DNA of 64,000 nt from NCBI GenBank assembly GCA_017795085.1, contig CP051246.1, positions 4,032,514 through 4,096,513 on the forward strand. Reading direction: 5' to 3'. This document shows positions 51,546-60,673 of the stretch, in pieces; the first letter of the stretch is position 1, and every line of letters starts with the position of its first letter. Origin of the DNA: Salegentibacter sp. Lineage in GTDB: Bacteria; Bacteroidota; Bacteroidia; Flavobacteriales; Flavobacteriaceae. Position numbers and translations under genes: made by a program. The notes beneath the pieces are model-generated. The model was not told where the DNA came from, did not search any database, and saw only the letters and a list, made by a program, of their open reading frames with translations.

Positions 51546-53499
51546 TCTGTTTCTGTTTGCGTTTTAATTCCTTCAGGAAAATAACGGCTTCAGCCATTCT
51601 TTTTTCTTTAGGATCTAAAGATTTAATATCAGGTTGGTTACCTGTTTTCTGAACCCAATCTTTTATTTTAGGCCACAAGATAATTGCCTCCTCTTCTGTC
51701 ATTGTAATCCTGGAAGCATCGATTGTTTCTTGAATTGCCCTAAATACAGAAGCGGTAACAGATTTTGAAAGTATTTCAAAGGCCTTTTGAAATGGATTAA
51801 TGCTATCTATTAAATCTATATGGATATCCTCAATATTCACAAAGCTATCAGCCATTTTAATAAACCGCTTATCACCTTGTTCCTCTATGGTTCCGTTTTT
51901 CACTACAGAATCTACCACAATATGCTGCCGAACTTCTTCAACTTCTTCTTCGGTTAAATCAGGATAAGTTTCCCTAATAATTTTAGGAATTAATACCTGG
52001 TTGATTACCTCCGGCTCAACATTCCCCGGCATCGCCTTTATCATATCATCATCCTGCAATACTTTCGCTTTAAGATCATTTAAATCAGACTCTATAATGT
52101 TGCTCACCTTTTGGGTAGAAGGTTCTTTAAAACCCCTTATATAAATGTGATTATCATCACCTTCCTTTGCTTCACTGATTTCATCATCATCTGAATCATA
52201 ATCTTTAGTATCATCCTTTGTTTTGAACTTGAAATTAGGTGCAAGTACCTGTTCCATAAGAAGGGAAGCCGTGATAGCTTTCAGCATATTATTCACCGAC
52301 AGCTTTACTTCGTCATCAGCTGCATCAGGTTGGGCAATCAAATTGGTAAACTGCGCGTGATTTTTATTTTTACTGTCCCTTGTGGCCCGGCCAATAATTT
52401 GAATAATTTCAGTTAAAGATCCTCTGTAACCTACAGTTAAAGCGTGCTCGCAGTAAGGCCAATCAAAACCTTCTTTTGCCATCCCCAGGGCAATGATTAT
52501 ATCAATATCATCTTCACTACTTATTCCTCGAAGATAATTTTGAATTTTATCCCGGTCTTTCTGATTGTCATTTACCAGATCGGCTATTTTTAAAGTTTTA
52601 CCGGTGTCCTTACTTTTTACATATAAAATACCAGTTTTAGGATCTTGATAATCCAATTCTCCTAAGCTATCAATGATGCGGTTTACTTCTTCGTATTTCT
52701 CCTTTTCTGATTCACCGGAATTCACGCTCGGTATATGAATAATCGTTTTTTTACTTTCATCCAATATTTCGTGAATCGCACCGGTATATTTTCCTCTGTA
52801 AAAATGATAACCAATACCCAAAGATTTTAAGTATTCATAACCATTTAACTGCTCGTAATAATCATATTTAACCTTTATAAACTTTGCTTCATCTTCAGGA
52901 AGTAAAACCGGCACGCTATCACCCCTGAAATAAGAACCCGTCATAGCGACTATATGAGCATTGGATTTTTCCATTATAGTACGCAATACTTCTCCAAGCC
53001 GATTAGTAGCATCTGCAGAAACGTGGTGGAATTCATCAATGGCCAGCAACGTATCATTTAAATCTTTTTCTTCAATGGCATCAAAAGCAAAACGCAGCGT
53101 AGCGTGAGTACAAATAAGAATTTCTTCATCACTATTTAAAAAATTAATAAAAGCGTTCACTTTACTTTTTTCACCACCAGGCGTGCATAAATTGTAAATA
53201 GGATTAGGCTTCCAATCTTCAAAAAAACCATAAGATTTTAAGTCTGTAGCAGAAAAGGAATTTCCAATAGACCGTTCGGGTACTGCTACAATTACTTTTT
53301 TGATATCCTGATTCCTCAGTTTATCCAGGGCAATAAACATTAAAGCCCGTGATTTCCCTGAGGCCGGCGGTGCTTTAATTAATAAATACTGCGCTGTTCT
53401 GGCGTCATAAGCCCGAGCCTGCATTTCGCGCATTCCATATTCATTGGTTTTTTTACTCTTTCCGGTTTGTTTGTAAGTAACGTGGACTAAATCTGGCAT
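51538..53499 (-). CDS. DExH-box (superfamily 2) helicase
   Basis: The 653-residue protein carries helicase motif I APPASGKS (Walker A, 43-50), motif II DEFH (155-158), motif III TGS (187-189) and motif VI QIIGRATRD (367-375), with a long C-terminal region (about 390 to 650) that is acidic in its first part and helical after. It resembles the helicase or translocase subunits of restriction systems. Start overlap with the nuclease gene and location four genes after the methyltransferase gene support a shared complex. Motor use could be DNA translocation before cleavage; this is inference. Confidence 0.88.
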   Translation of the reverse strand: MPDLVHVTYKQTGKSKKTNEYGMREMQARAYDARTAQYLLIKAPPASGKSRALMFIALDKLRNQDIKKVIVAVPERSIGNSFSATDLKSYGFFEDWKPNPIYNLCTPGGEKSKVNAFINFLNSDEEILICTHATLRFAFDAIEEKDLNDTLLAIDEFHHVSADATNRLGEVLRTIMEKSNAHIVAMTGSYFRGDSVPVLLPEDEAKFIKVKYDYYEQLNGYEYLKSLGIGYHFYRGKYTGAIHEILDESKKTIIHIPSVNSGESEKEKYEEVNRIIDSLGELDYQDPKTGILYVKSKDTGKTLKIADLVNDNQKDRDKIQNYLRGISSEDDIDIIIALGMAKEGFDWPYCEHALTVGYRGSLTEIIQIIGRATRDSKNKNHAQFTNLIAQPDAADDEVKLSVNNMLKAITASLLMEQVLAPNFKFKTKDDTKDYDSDDDEISEAKEGDDNHIYIRGFKEPSTQKVSNIIESDLNDLKAKVLQDDDMIKAMPGNVEPEVINQVLIPKIIRETYPDLTEEEVEEVRQHIVVDSVVKNGTIEEQGDKRFIKMADSFVNIEDIHIDLIDSINPFQKAFEILSKSVTASVFRAIQETIDASRITMTEEEAIILWPKIKDWVQKTGNQPDIKSLDPKEKRMAEAVIFLKELKRKQKQNV

Positions 53500-53550
53500 A
53501 AGTTTTTTTAAAGATAGTGGGTGAAATTAATAGGTCTGAGCAAAATAAAT

Positions 53551-54111
53551 TTAAGCCAGGGCAAAATCATCTTCGCTTAGACTAAGCTTAGGATTATCCA
53601 ATTTTTTGATGGAAGTCTTGATTTTGATTCTTTCTTTTTGAGGTAAAAATGTTGGTACCAGATCAGTTAACTCAATTTTTAAAAGTTGGCTTATTACTAC
53701 CAAATCTTTTAATGAAAAAGGACTCACCCCATTCATCAATTCAGACATATACGATTTGCTTGTATGACCTAAAATTACTCCAAAGTCTTGTTGTGAAAGG
53801 TCTAATTCCTTCAACTTAGTTTTGATCAACTTTTTCCTGTTATGGATAAAAACCCGTTCCTTTTCTGCAGTCTGTTCTGCCCAATCGCTCTCTTTTAGCT
53901 TATCTTCTGAAATTTCAGCATTATGTGACCAGGTTTTATTCTCGTAGGCCTCAATAAGATCGCGAAGCTGTTTACGAACAGTTTTTAGCTTAGGGTTTTC
54001 TTTTGCCATCACCCTTAACTTTCTGTCTGCAATCAAAGCCCTTTCAAAATCCAGTTCGTTTTGGATCTTTCCTTTTTCAAGGAAGCTATCTACATCAAAT
54101 TGTGTTTTCAT
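53551..54111 (-). CDS. HigA-like antitoxin / XRE-family helix-turn-helix protein
   Basis: The 186-residue protein has a helical, charged N-terminal part (residues 1 to 90) and a XRE helix-turn-helix at about 93 to 151 (KELDLSQQDFGVILGHTSKS, MSELMNGVSPFSLKDLVVIS). The C-terminal tail ends LSLSEDDFALA, which might be a degradation signal. It follows the HigB-like gene by 6 bases, the toxin-first order of higBA. It probably neutralises HigB and represses transcription, and it may thereby regulate the helicase and nuclease genes downstream. Confidence 0.82.
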   Translation of the reverse strand: MKTQFDVDSFLEKGKIQNELDFERALIADRKLRVMAKENPKLKTVRKQLRDLIEAYENKTWSHNAEISEDKLKESDWAEQTAEKERVFIHNRKKLIKTKLKELDLSQQDFGVILGHTSKSYMSELMNGVSPFSLKDLVVISQLLKIELTDLVPTFLPQKERIKIKTSIKKLDNPKLSLSEDDFALA

Positions 54112-54117
54112 AACTAT

Positions 54118-54456
54118 CTAGATTAAGTCCTTACTTTTTAACCAATTGGCAATGGCACTTTTATTGTTTTTGAAAACCCGCTCATATTCTTGGTGATCTC
54201 CAACCCATATTATGGTAGCTTCATTGTCCTCAAATTCAATAAGAATCATTGTTCTATGAATTTCTATATTGAAAAAATAGAAACCTTCAGAATGAACGCA
54301 ATCTGCGTCCTTACGATCTTTCTTTAACTCTTCCTGGTTCTGCCAGTTATGAGTTTCAAAATCTTTAATCAGCAAATCAATTTCTGAAGCTAAAGAAGCA
54401 TTTCCCCTTTTCTTCCTTTTGAGTTTTTCAAGTGCCTTTTTATTGATTAATCTCAT
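54118..54456 (-). CDS. HigB-type mRNA interferase toxin
   Basis: The 112-residue protein matches the HigB family: the opening MRLINKKALEKLKRK, the segment HNWQNQEELKKDRKDADCV, the FNIEIHRTMILIEF strand and the end WVGDHQEYERVF. HigB toxins cleave mRNA on ribosomes. Its partner lies directly downstream. It is embedded between the methyltransferase module and the helicase gene rather than standing alone, so it may guard or regulate the operon. Confidence 0.82.
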   Translation of the reverse strand: MRLINKKALEKLKRKKRGNASLASEIDLLIKDFETHNWQNQEELKKDRKDADCVHSEGFYFFNIEIHRTMILIEFEDNEATIIWVGDHQEYERVFKNNKSAIANWLKSKDLI

Positions 54457-54509
54457 TACAAAGATAATTAAAGTTCTGTATATTTCCGAACTTTTTTAAT
54501 TTTGAATTT

Positions 54510-55016
54510 TTATGAATATATACCAGGGTTTGTTAGAATCCCTGAAACTAAGTTTGCAAGAACATCTGAACCAAAGCTTTTTAACTTACTGAATAACTGA
54601 TCCCCATCCTTTTTGTTAATCACTTCTTTTATTTCATTTAATTGATCTGGATTTAATACTCCTTCAAAAGTCTTTTGAATAGCATCAACTTTAATTTGAT
54701 CAAAATGAAAAACCCCACTACCCTGTGCAAACTGACCGATTCTTTCTGTATTTATTGTTGTGTTATAAGTGTTATGTGAGATATTATCTTCTTTAATATG
54801 AAAATTTTCAATCGGAGTTTGAGTTGCAATTAATTCATCTGAATATTGATAAAAGAGTTTAGTGGGTTTATAAGAATACTTTCTATGATTTTGGATAAGA
54901 CCAAAAGCTTCAAGTTTATCAATAATAACAGATTCCTCTTCAGGAGTATCTTTGGTAGATGAAATTCTACCATTCGTTTTTAATGCTTTAAGAACTTTGG
55001 TCTGAGTGGTTTCCAT
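54510..55016 (-). CDS. Winged-helix-like protein of unknown function
   Basis: The 168-residue protein has an N-terminal winged-helix-like segment (KVLKALKTNGRISSTKDTPE, then IDKLEAFGLIQNHRKYSYKP). A polar stretch with Asn/Thr and the motif RIGQFAQGSGVFHF follows at about residues 91 to 105, then a helical end with a hydrophobic segment (VLANLVSGILTNPG). I do not recognise the family. It begins 2 bases after the methyltransferase stop, so it is tightly coupled to that gene and may regulate or assist it. Confidence 0.7.
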   Translation of the reverse strand: METTQTKVLKALKTNGRISSTKDTPEEESVIIDKLEAFGLIQNHRKYSYKPTKLFYQYSDELIATQTPIENFHIKEDNISHNTYNTTINTERIGQFAQGSGVFHFDQIKVDAIQKTFEGVLNPDQLNEIKEVINKKDGDQLFSKLKSFGSDVLANLVSGILTNPGIYS

Positions 55017-55018
55017 AT

Positions 55019-57709
55019 TTACTTTCTTTTGTTTGTAGTTTTCTTACTTCCCTTCTCCAAAAGTGTATTCTTATTAATCATTTTTTCATATTCCTTAAAG
55101 AGATATTCCAGGCGTTCGGTATCATTTTCGAATGGTTTTAGCCGGTAACAACGCTCTACTGCTTCATCTAGTTCTTTATGTGCTTTGCGTAAACCAGCTG
55201 GCATTTTATCAGGATCATATAATTGTGCCATTGTTTTTTCTGGATGATTTTCACGCTCTTCCAGAACAGAAAATACGTGTAAATTGATTCGTTCTTTTTC
55301 CTTTTCTGAAATTTTAGGAAATGGAAAAGTATTATAACAAAGAGTAGAAGAATATCTTATCCTATTATCCAATCGCCCCGCCACGGCTTTGACCCAAGTC
55401 ATGTGCATTCTTGAATTTACTACCCCAAAAACCCAAAGTTCTGGATCATAAATAGCCTGGGCTGACGCATAAATTACCGGTCCATTCTCTAGAAAATCAA
55501 TAGGAATATAATCTCTTTGTTCAGAAGTTACACAGGGAATTACAATCGCTGGCTTATTCATGTATCTGTCTTCAGCAAATTTATGAGGAGTTTCTGCTAA
55601 TTTTACAGTCGCTTCTTTAGTACTATTTAAACGCATTTTCCTTACCCCTTCTAATCTAGATTGAATTTCTGGAATATTATTAATTAATTCTAAATCATCT
55701 TCTCTGATAATCAAGCACCATCTCTTTAGACCTCTGATTAGTTCTTGAGCGCCAACGAATTTTTTTATAATAGAATCTAGTTTTGGAATTTTAATTAAAT
55801 TATTATATTCCTCTTCGCTTAAAATCAAATGGCCTCCGTCAGCAGGAATACTTCCCTTAATCATTGTAGTTAAACCATTTAGAGGCTTCGACTGTCTTCC
55901 AATCAAAATATCTGGACCTTCGACTAGATAAGGATTAATATTTTTGACTATTGTTCTTGAATGACTATTTAAAATGAATTTATTATCTTTATTTAAATTC
56001 CGAATTCCGATAATAACAACGGTTACCCCTGCATTTCCCTTGGCATTATTTGTCCACTTAAAGGGTTCATATGTGAAAAATATTTCTTTATTTTTCAGTA
56101 CTTTATTCCATAAAATATTAAGTTGATCCCCTTGACAAATTGAATTAGTTGTTACGAAAGCGTACTTCGCATTTATTAAATCTATATAATGAGTCGCTTT
56201 ATAAAACCAACAAGAAATGTAATCTAGAGATTTATAATTTTTAATTCCTTTAAATACAAAATACATATCTTCCTTATGCTCTTTTTGTTGGTTACGAGTA
56301 CCATAATAGGGGGGATTTCCTAAAAGATATATTTCATCTTCAACTTCTTTTGGACAAATGTTTTCCCATTTTAAACGAGTTGCATTACCTTGGAATATGC
56401 GTCCAGAAGATTTTAATGGGAGAATAGGCAAAGATTTTCCCATTTCGAGCTCCTCTTCAAAATATTTATTCATTTGGTGTTCTGCTAGCCATAAGGAAAG
56501 CATTGCAATTTCGTGTGCAAAATCGTCTATTTCTATTCCGTAGAACTGGGTGAGTTTAATTTCAGAATAAATAAAGCTTTGTTGTTTTTCTTTTTCCAGA
56601 ATTTCCTGCCAGATTTCAATCTCTAACTTTCGTAATTCTTTATATGCGATAATGAGAAAGTTTCCACTACCACAGGCAGGATCAAATATTTTAAGCTTAC
56701 TGATACGGGTAATTAGTCTGCGGAGTTTCTTAGCACTGCCCTTAGCTTTCTCCAATTCCTCATAGAGTTCATTTAAAAATAAAGGCTCAATTACCTTCAT
56801 AATATTAGGCACCGAAGTATAATGCATTCCCAAATTACCTCGTTCCCCGGGATGAACAACTGCCTGGATCATCGACCCAAAAATGTCAGGATTGATTTCT
56901 TTCCAATCGAGGTCGCCGCACTCTTCAATTATTCTTCGTGCTTCAGCATTAAATTCAGGAAGTATAATCTCATCTTTAAACAAACCACCGTTTACATAGG
57001 GAAATTCACTAAGGTATTTTGCCTCTTTACTGTTGTCCTTCGTATTAAGTGCTTTAAACAGCTTTTTTAAAAACAAATGAACATCGCTCCCATCCTTTTG
57101 CGTATGCTGCATTAAAGTGTTCGTAAACATTCCTTCTACCGGAAATATATCGGTGTCCTCTGCAAAAAAGCAGAATAAAAGCCTGGAGAAAAACACATTC
57201 AAGTTATGGCCGTAATCTTCGGCTACCTCTGGATTTTCAGTCACTAGTATATCATAAAGTTTAGCCATCCTATATGAAGCCTTTCGATCTGCTTCATTTT
57301 CATTCTTTGCAGCATATACTTCCTGGCCGGCCCAGGGCAAAAAGAAACTGAAATTCTTAGGTAAGTCTTTTAATGTGATGTCCAGGTTTTTCCCGGTTCT
57401 CGTGTCTTTAGCAACTAATTCTTTATAATTAGTCACCACCACAAAACGGGGATTATGCTTTAAATTCTCTTCTTTAGATAAATCATCAATAATCACTAGT
57501 AACTGGGCACTATCGGTTTCTTTGAAAAGTAATTTCTTCTTGTAAAGGATCTCCCCTTCATTCTTAGAAAGGTTGAAATCACCTTTTTGTAGTCGCGTTA
57601 TGGAAGTTTTTGAAATTCCATAGGCTCTTAATAAATCATATATAAAATTCTCACGATCAAAATTTTGGAATAGCGTTTTTACTTTTTCCTCGATTTCAGT
57701 TGACTTCAT
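55019..57709 (-). CDS. Class I DNA adenine methyltransferase (type IIG/YeeA-like)
   Basis: The 896-residue protein carries the SAM-binding motif FDPACGSGNFL (342-352) and the catalytic motif LGNPPYYG (463-470) of gamma-type N6-adenine methyltransferases. A preceding helical region contains MHYTSVPNIMKVIEPLF and the C-terminal 350 residues act as a target-recognition region. The N-terminal 130 residues hold no clear PD-ExK nuclease set, unlike classical type IIG or MmeI enzymes, so cutting may be done by the GIY-YIG protein of the operon. It is the first gene of the seven-gene minus-strand transcript and should mark host DNA. Confidence 0.88.
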   Translation of the reverse strand: MKSTEIEEKVKTLFQNFDRENFIYDLLRAYGISKTSITRLQKGDFNLSKNEGEILYKKKLLFKETDSAQLLVIIDDLSKEENLKHNPRFVVVTNYKELVAKDTRTGKNLDITLKDLPKNFSFFLPWAGQEVYAAKNENEADRKASYRMAKLYDILVTENPEVAEDYGHNLNVFFSRLLFCFFAEDTDIFPVEGMFTNTLMQHTQKDGSDVHLFLKKLFKALNTKDNSKEAKYLSEFPYVNGGLFKDEIILPEFNAEARRIIEECGDLDWKEINPDIFGSMIQAVVHPGERGNLGMHYTSVPNIMKVIEPLFLNELYEELEKAKGSAKKLRRLITRISKLKIFDPACGSGNFLIIAYKELRKLEIEIWQEILEKEKQQSFIYSEIKLTQFYGIEIDDFAHEIAMLSLWLAEHQMNKYFEEELEMGKSLPILPLKSSGRIFQGNATRLKWENICPKEVEDEIYLLGNPPYYGTRNQQKEHKEDMYFVFKGIKNYKSLDYISCWFYKATHYIDLINAKYAFVTTNSICQGDQLNILWNKVLKNKEIFFTYEPFKWTNNAKGNAGVTVVIIGIRNLNKDNKFILNSHSRTIVKNINPYLVEGPDILIGRQSKPLNGLTTMIKGSIPADGGHLILSEEEYNNLIKIPKLDSIIKKFVGAQELIRGLKRWCLIIREDDLELINNIPEIQSRLEGVRKMRLNSTKEATVKLAETPHKFAEDRYMNKPAIVIPCVTSEQRDYIPIDFLENGPVIYASAQAIYDPELWVFGVVNSRMHMTWVKAVAGRLDNRIRYSSTLCYNTFPFPKISEKEKERINLHVFSVLEERENHPEKTMAQLYDPDKMPAGLRKAHKELDEAVERCYRLKPFENDTERLEYLFKEYEKMINKNTLLEKGSKKTTNKRK

Positions 57710-57915
57710 AAACGGAATTGGATTTGGAGTCTAAAAATAGGGTTTTAAAATCAGATTAATAAAATGTATGGAGATTGTAATTTTTTCAACTTCCATTTAT
57801 AAAATACCTCCAACTTGAAATTCCACCTACTAAATAATTTACTAAGAATCATTAACTTACCGGTATGCAATTTCCTGCATTTGAGGTTTAGCGTCTAAAC
57901 ATAAATTAAAAGCTT

Positions 57916-58182
57916 ATGGATATTAATAAAATTTTAGAAAATCTGAAAAATGAGAACACTCCCATTGATATTGCAAATTATGCCACTAATTTGCTTTCCT
58001 ATCATATCATAAATCACAATTATCTCCGGGCTATCTTAGAAGCCCAGGTAGAAATTCTGGTCAGGCTGAATGATAATTCGGATATTGATGCTGATGAACA
58101 TCTTAAAATTATTGAAGACAAGATTGATAAGGAATCAGATAAAGATTTTATTGAGGCAATGCAGCAGATTATTAGAAAATAA
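57916..58182 (+). CDS. Small helical hypothetical protein (88 aa)
   Basis: An ATG at 57916 opens 88 codons encoding an acidic, helical protein (MDINKILENLKNENTPID, ending DFIEAMQQIIRK). I do not recognise it. It is divergent from the methyltransferase gene across about 200 bases and might be a control protein or unrelated accessory gene. Codon use looks like its neighbours. Confidence 0.55.
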   Translation: MDINKILENLKNENTPIDIANYATNLLSYHIINHNYLRAILEAQVEILVRLNDNSDIDADEHLKIIEDKIDKESDKDFIEAMQQIIRK

Positions 58183-58254
58183 GGTTTCCAGCTAAGCATT
58201 TAAATTATAAATCCTTCTTAACGTTCTTAGTACGCGGCAAAGTTCAAATTATTG

Positions 58255-59253
58255 TTAGTCATTTATTGAACCTACAACTTCAAAATCGTTCGAATTATAA
58301 AAGGATTTTGGAAAAGAATTTTCTTTTCCACTAATTGATGGCCATATTGGATTGGTGGAAAAATCTTCCTCGCAGTTCTCGTAAAAAAAAGAAATTAAAT
58401 CATTCGCCACGTCACATACTGGAAAAATTGATTCTCGAAAGTATTCTTTGTACAATTCTGTGTGCTCTATTGATTTTTGATGAATTATTCTATTGCGTAA
58501 ATGCTCGAGTCTATCAAAATTTGAAAAAAACTTTTCTTTTTGTATTGGATTTGTTTCATAAATATCAGGAAGAATTTCTTTAAGTTTAGTTTTTAATGGA
58601 AGTAGTCTTTCAATTGCATCTCCCTGAAATTTTGATTCGTAGTGAACCCCAGCTTCTTTTTTTATTCGATAATATTCGTAATCCCTGGGAATACTTAGAT
58701 TAACAAAAGCTTCAATAGAGGTATATGCAAACACAATAGATGTTTGTATTTGTTCAATATAATCACAAATTATGGCAGAACTATCTTTAATTTCCTCAAG
58801 TGGATTTTCAATTTTCTTTCTTCTCTTGATTTCTTTCAGTAGACCTTTTGCTTCCTCTAAAGATTTATTCGAAACAGAAAGTAGAATTCCAATATTATTA
58901 GGAGTAAAATACCTCACCATTTTTGTTCCTATTTTTGCTTCATCTCCTTCTAACATAAGAGCTTCTCCTGTTCCCTCTCTGGATAAGAAATGAATTGGAC
59001 GCTTAAGTCTATTATTAAAAATCTTGAACTGATCTGGATTAGCAGAGATAACTAATGACATTTTTTCCTTAGCAAGTTTTGATGAAGATTGAGGTATTTT
59101 AGGTTTATTTTTTTCGATTTCAATAATACCCTGCGTATGCTCAAATATTTCTGGCTTTGGTTTAATAATTTCATTAATGAATTTTTGGAGAATAATATTA
59201 TGAAGATGAACGGGAAGTCTAGCGTACATTTGCACAAATAACACTAAAGTCAT
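58255..59253 (-). CDS. HEPN-like hypothetical protein
   Basis: The 332-residue protein has no signal peptide. Its second half is helical and contains IVFAYTSIEAFVNLSIP (173-189) and later HLRNRIIHQKS, in which Arg253 to His258 form the R-x4-H motif of HEPN ribonucleases and nucleotidyltransferase partners. The combination of an FAYTSIEAF helix with a later RNxxxH helix is often seen in defence-island HEPN proteins. The N-terminal 130 residues are uncharacterised. It stands alone on the minus strand between the small ORF and the integrase gene. Confidence 0.55.
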   Translation of the reverse strand: MTLVLFVQMYARLPVHLHNIILQKFINEIIKPKPEIFEHTQGIIEIEKNKPKIPQSSSKLAKEKMSLVISANPDQFKIFNNRLKRPIHFLSREGTGEALMLEGDEAKIGTKMVRYFTPNNIGILLSVSNKSLEEAKGLLKEIKRRKKIENPLEEIKDSSAIICDYIEQIQTSIVFAYTSIEAFVNLSIPRDYEYYRIKKEAGVHYESKFQGDAIERLLPLKTKLKEILPDIYETNPIQKEKFFSNFDRLEHLRNRIIHQKSIEHTELYKEYFRESIFPVCDVANDLISFFYENCEEDFSTNPIWPSISGKENSFPKSFYNSNDFEVVGSIND

Positions 59254-59322
59254 TCATTTTCAATTGATTACAATGTCTCTCAATTTCTTTGATATCGTTT
59301 AATATCAATTAATTTCAGCATT

Positions 59323-59428
59323 TGTTGTACCTATGTTGTACCTGGAAAGCCCAATAAAATTGTATCTTTAGGAAACTTTCTGGTAAAGTAACCATTCAAA
59401 ATTGAATGTTGTACCTATGTTGTACCTG
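59323..59428. repeat. Paired direct repeats upstream of the integrase gene
   Basis: The word TGTTGTACCT occurs four times: twice in tandem with one base between at 59323-59343, and the same tandem again at 59407-59427. A following G is also shared, giving 22-base identical copies 62 bases apart. They lie 31 bases upstream of the integrase ATG and look like arm-type or excisionase binding sites. Confidence 0.7.
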
Positions 59429-59458
59429 ATTTGACTTTCGCTGTAAAAAAGGTCACTT

Positions 59459-60673
59459 ATGTCGTCAAATGCAAAAATAGTTCTTCGCAAAAAGCCTAAT
59501 AAAGTAGGCTTGTACCCTCTTGCAATTCGTATTACTAAAAATCGTCGATCAACATACCAGTATATTGGTCATTATATTGAGTTGGAAGATTGGGACGAAA
59601 AAAATATTCGTGTAAAAAAATCAAACTCGAATTTTGATAATTTAAACAGTTTATTATCGCAAAAGCTATCAGAGGCTAATAAAGCACTTATAACATTACA
59701 ATCTGACAAAAAAGATACATCTGCAAACCAAATTAAAAAGGAAATATATTCCTCTGGAAGTAATTCAAGCTTCTTTGAATTAGCACAAGAACATCTTGAC
59801 AATTTGGAAAATTCCGAAAAGTTGAACCGTTTATCGGCGGACAAAGCCTGGATAAGTTTTATACTCAAATTCAGCAAAAGCAAACAGCTTTCATTTCAAG
59901 AAATTGATGAACGTTTTCTCAAAAAGCTAATGTTAAATCTAAAGATCAAGCATTCCCTATCAGAAACCTCAATAATGAATATTATGGTGCTAATAAGGCT
60001 CTTGTTCAATAGAGCTATTAAGCATAAAATCGTAAGTCGAGAGTTGTATCCATTTGGAACTGATAAAATTCGGATTAAGTTTCCAGAAACCTCCAAAATT
60101 GGGCTTAACATTGTTGAGGTCAAAAAAATTGAAAACTTAAATAATCTATCTCCAAAAGAATTACATACTAAAAATGTTTGGTTATTCAGCTTTAATTTTG
60201 CGGGCATGCGGATTTCCGATGTTCTGTTTACCAGATGGTCGGATATTTATGACAATAGGCTTCATTATAGGATGAATAAAAACGCTAAATTGCTATCACT
60301 TAAAATTCCCCAAAAGATACAACAGATACTTGATCAATACCGCGGGGATAAAAGAAATGATATTGATTTCGTATTCCCGGAAATGAAAAAAGCCAATCTT
60401 GGTGATGCTAAAGATGTTTACAATAAGAGGAGAACAGCAATAAAAAAATTTAATGATAATCTAAAATCAATTTGTAAAAAAGCTGAAATCAAAAAAAAGG
60501 TAACGATGCACATCGCTCGTCATAGTTTTGGAAATATAGCTGGCGATACGATTCATCCTTTAATGTTGCAGAAATTATATCGTCATAGCGATCTAAAAAC
60601 CACTTTAAACTATCAAGCCAATTTCATCCATAAAGATGCGGATGATGCACTTGATAGTGTTATTAATTTCTAG
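59459..60673 (+). CDS. Tyrosine recombinase/integrase
   Basis: The 404-residue protein has an arm-type DNA-binding domain (residues 1 to 85), a SAM-like core-binding domain (about 100 to 200) and a catalytic domain with Arg251 (FAGMRISDVL), His351 and Arg354 (HIARHSF), His376 (RHSDLKTT) and the nucleophile Tyr385 (LNYQ). The Lys-containing beta-hairpin is near RMNKNAKLLSLKI. It belongs to the Bacteroidota island and conjugative element integrases, and would excise and integrate the island. Direct repeats lie just upstream. Confidence 0.92.
   Translation: MSSNAKIVLRKKPNKVGLYPLAIRITKNRRSTYQYIGHYIELEDWDEKNIRVKKSNSNFDNLNSLLSQKLSEANKALITLQSDKKDTSANQIKKEIYSSGSNSSFFELAQEHLDNLENSEKLNRLSADKAWISFILKFSKSKQLSFQEIDERFLKKLMLNLKIKHSLSETSIMNIMVLIRLLFNRAIKHKIVSRELYPFGTDKIRIKFPETSKIGLNIVEVKKIENLNNLSPKELHTKNVWLFSFNFAGMRISDVLFTRWSDIYDNRLHYRMNKNAKLLSLKIPQKIQQILDQYRGDKRNDIDFVFPEMKKANLGDAKDVYNKRRTAIKKFNDNLKSICKKAEIKKKVTMHIARHSFGNIAGDTIHPLMLQKLYRHSDLKTTLNYQANFIHKDADDALDSVINF

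Noticed and set aside
49559..57709. BREX or DISARM assignment of the operon
   Set aside because: There is no PglZ phosphatase, BrxC/BrxL, DrmA, DrmB or PLD-family DrmC among the genes, so these names do not fit.
59323..59428. CRISPR array
   Set aside because: There are only two repeat units with a 62-base interval and no cas genes; the repeats belong to the integrase region.
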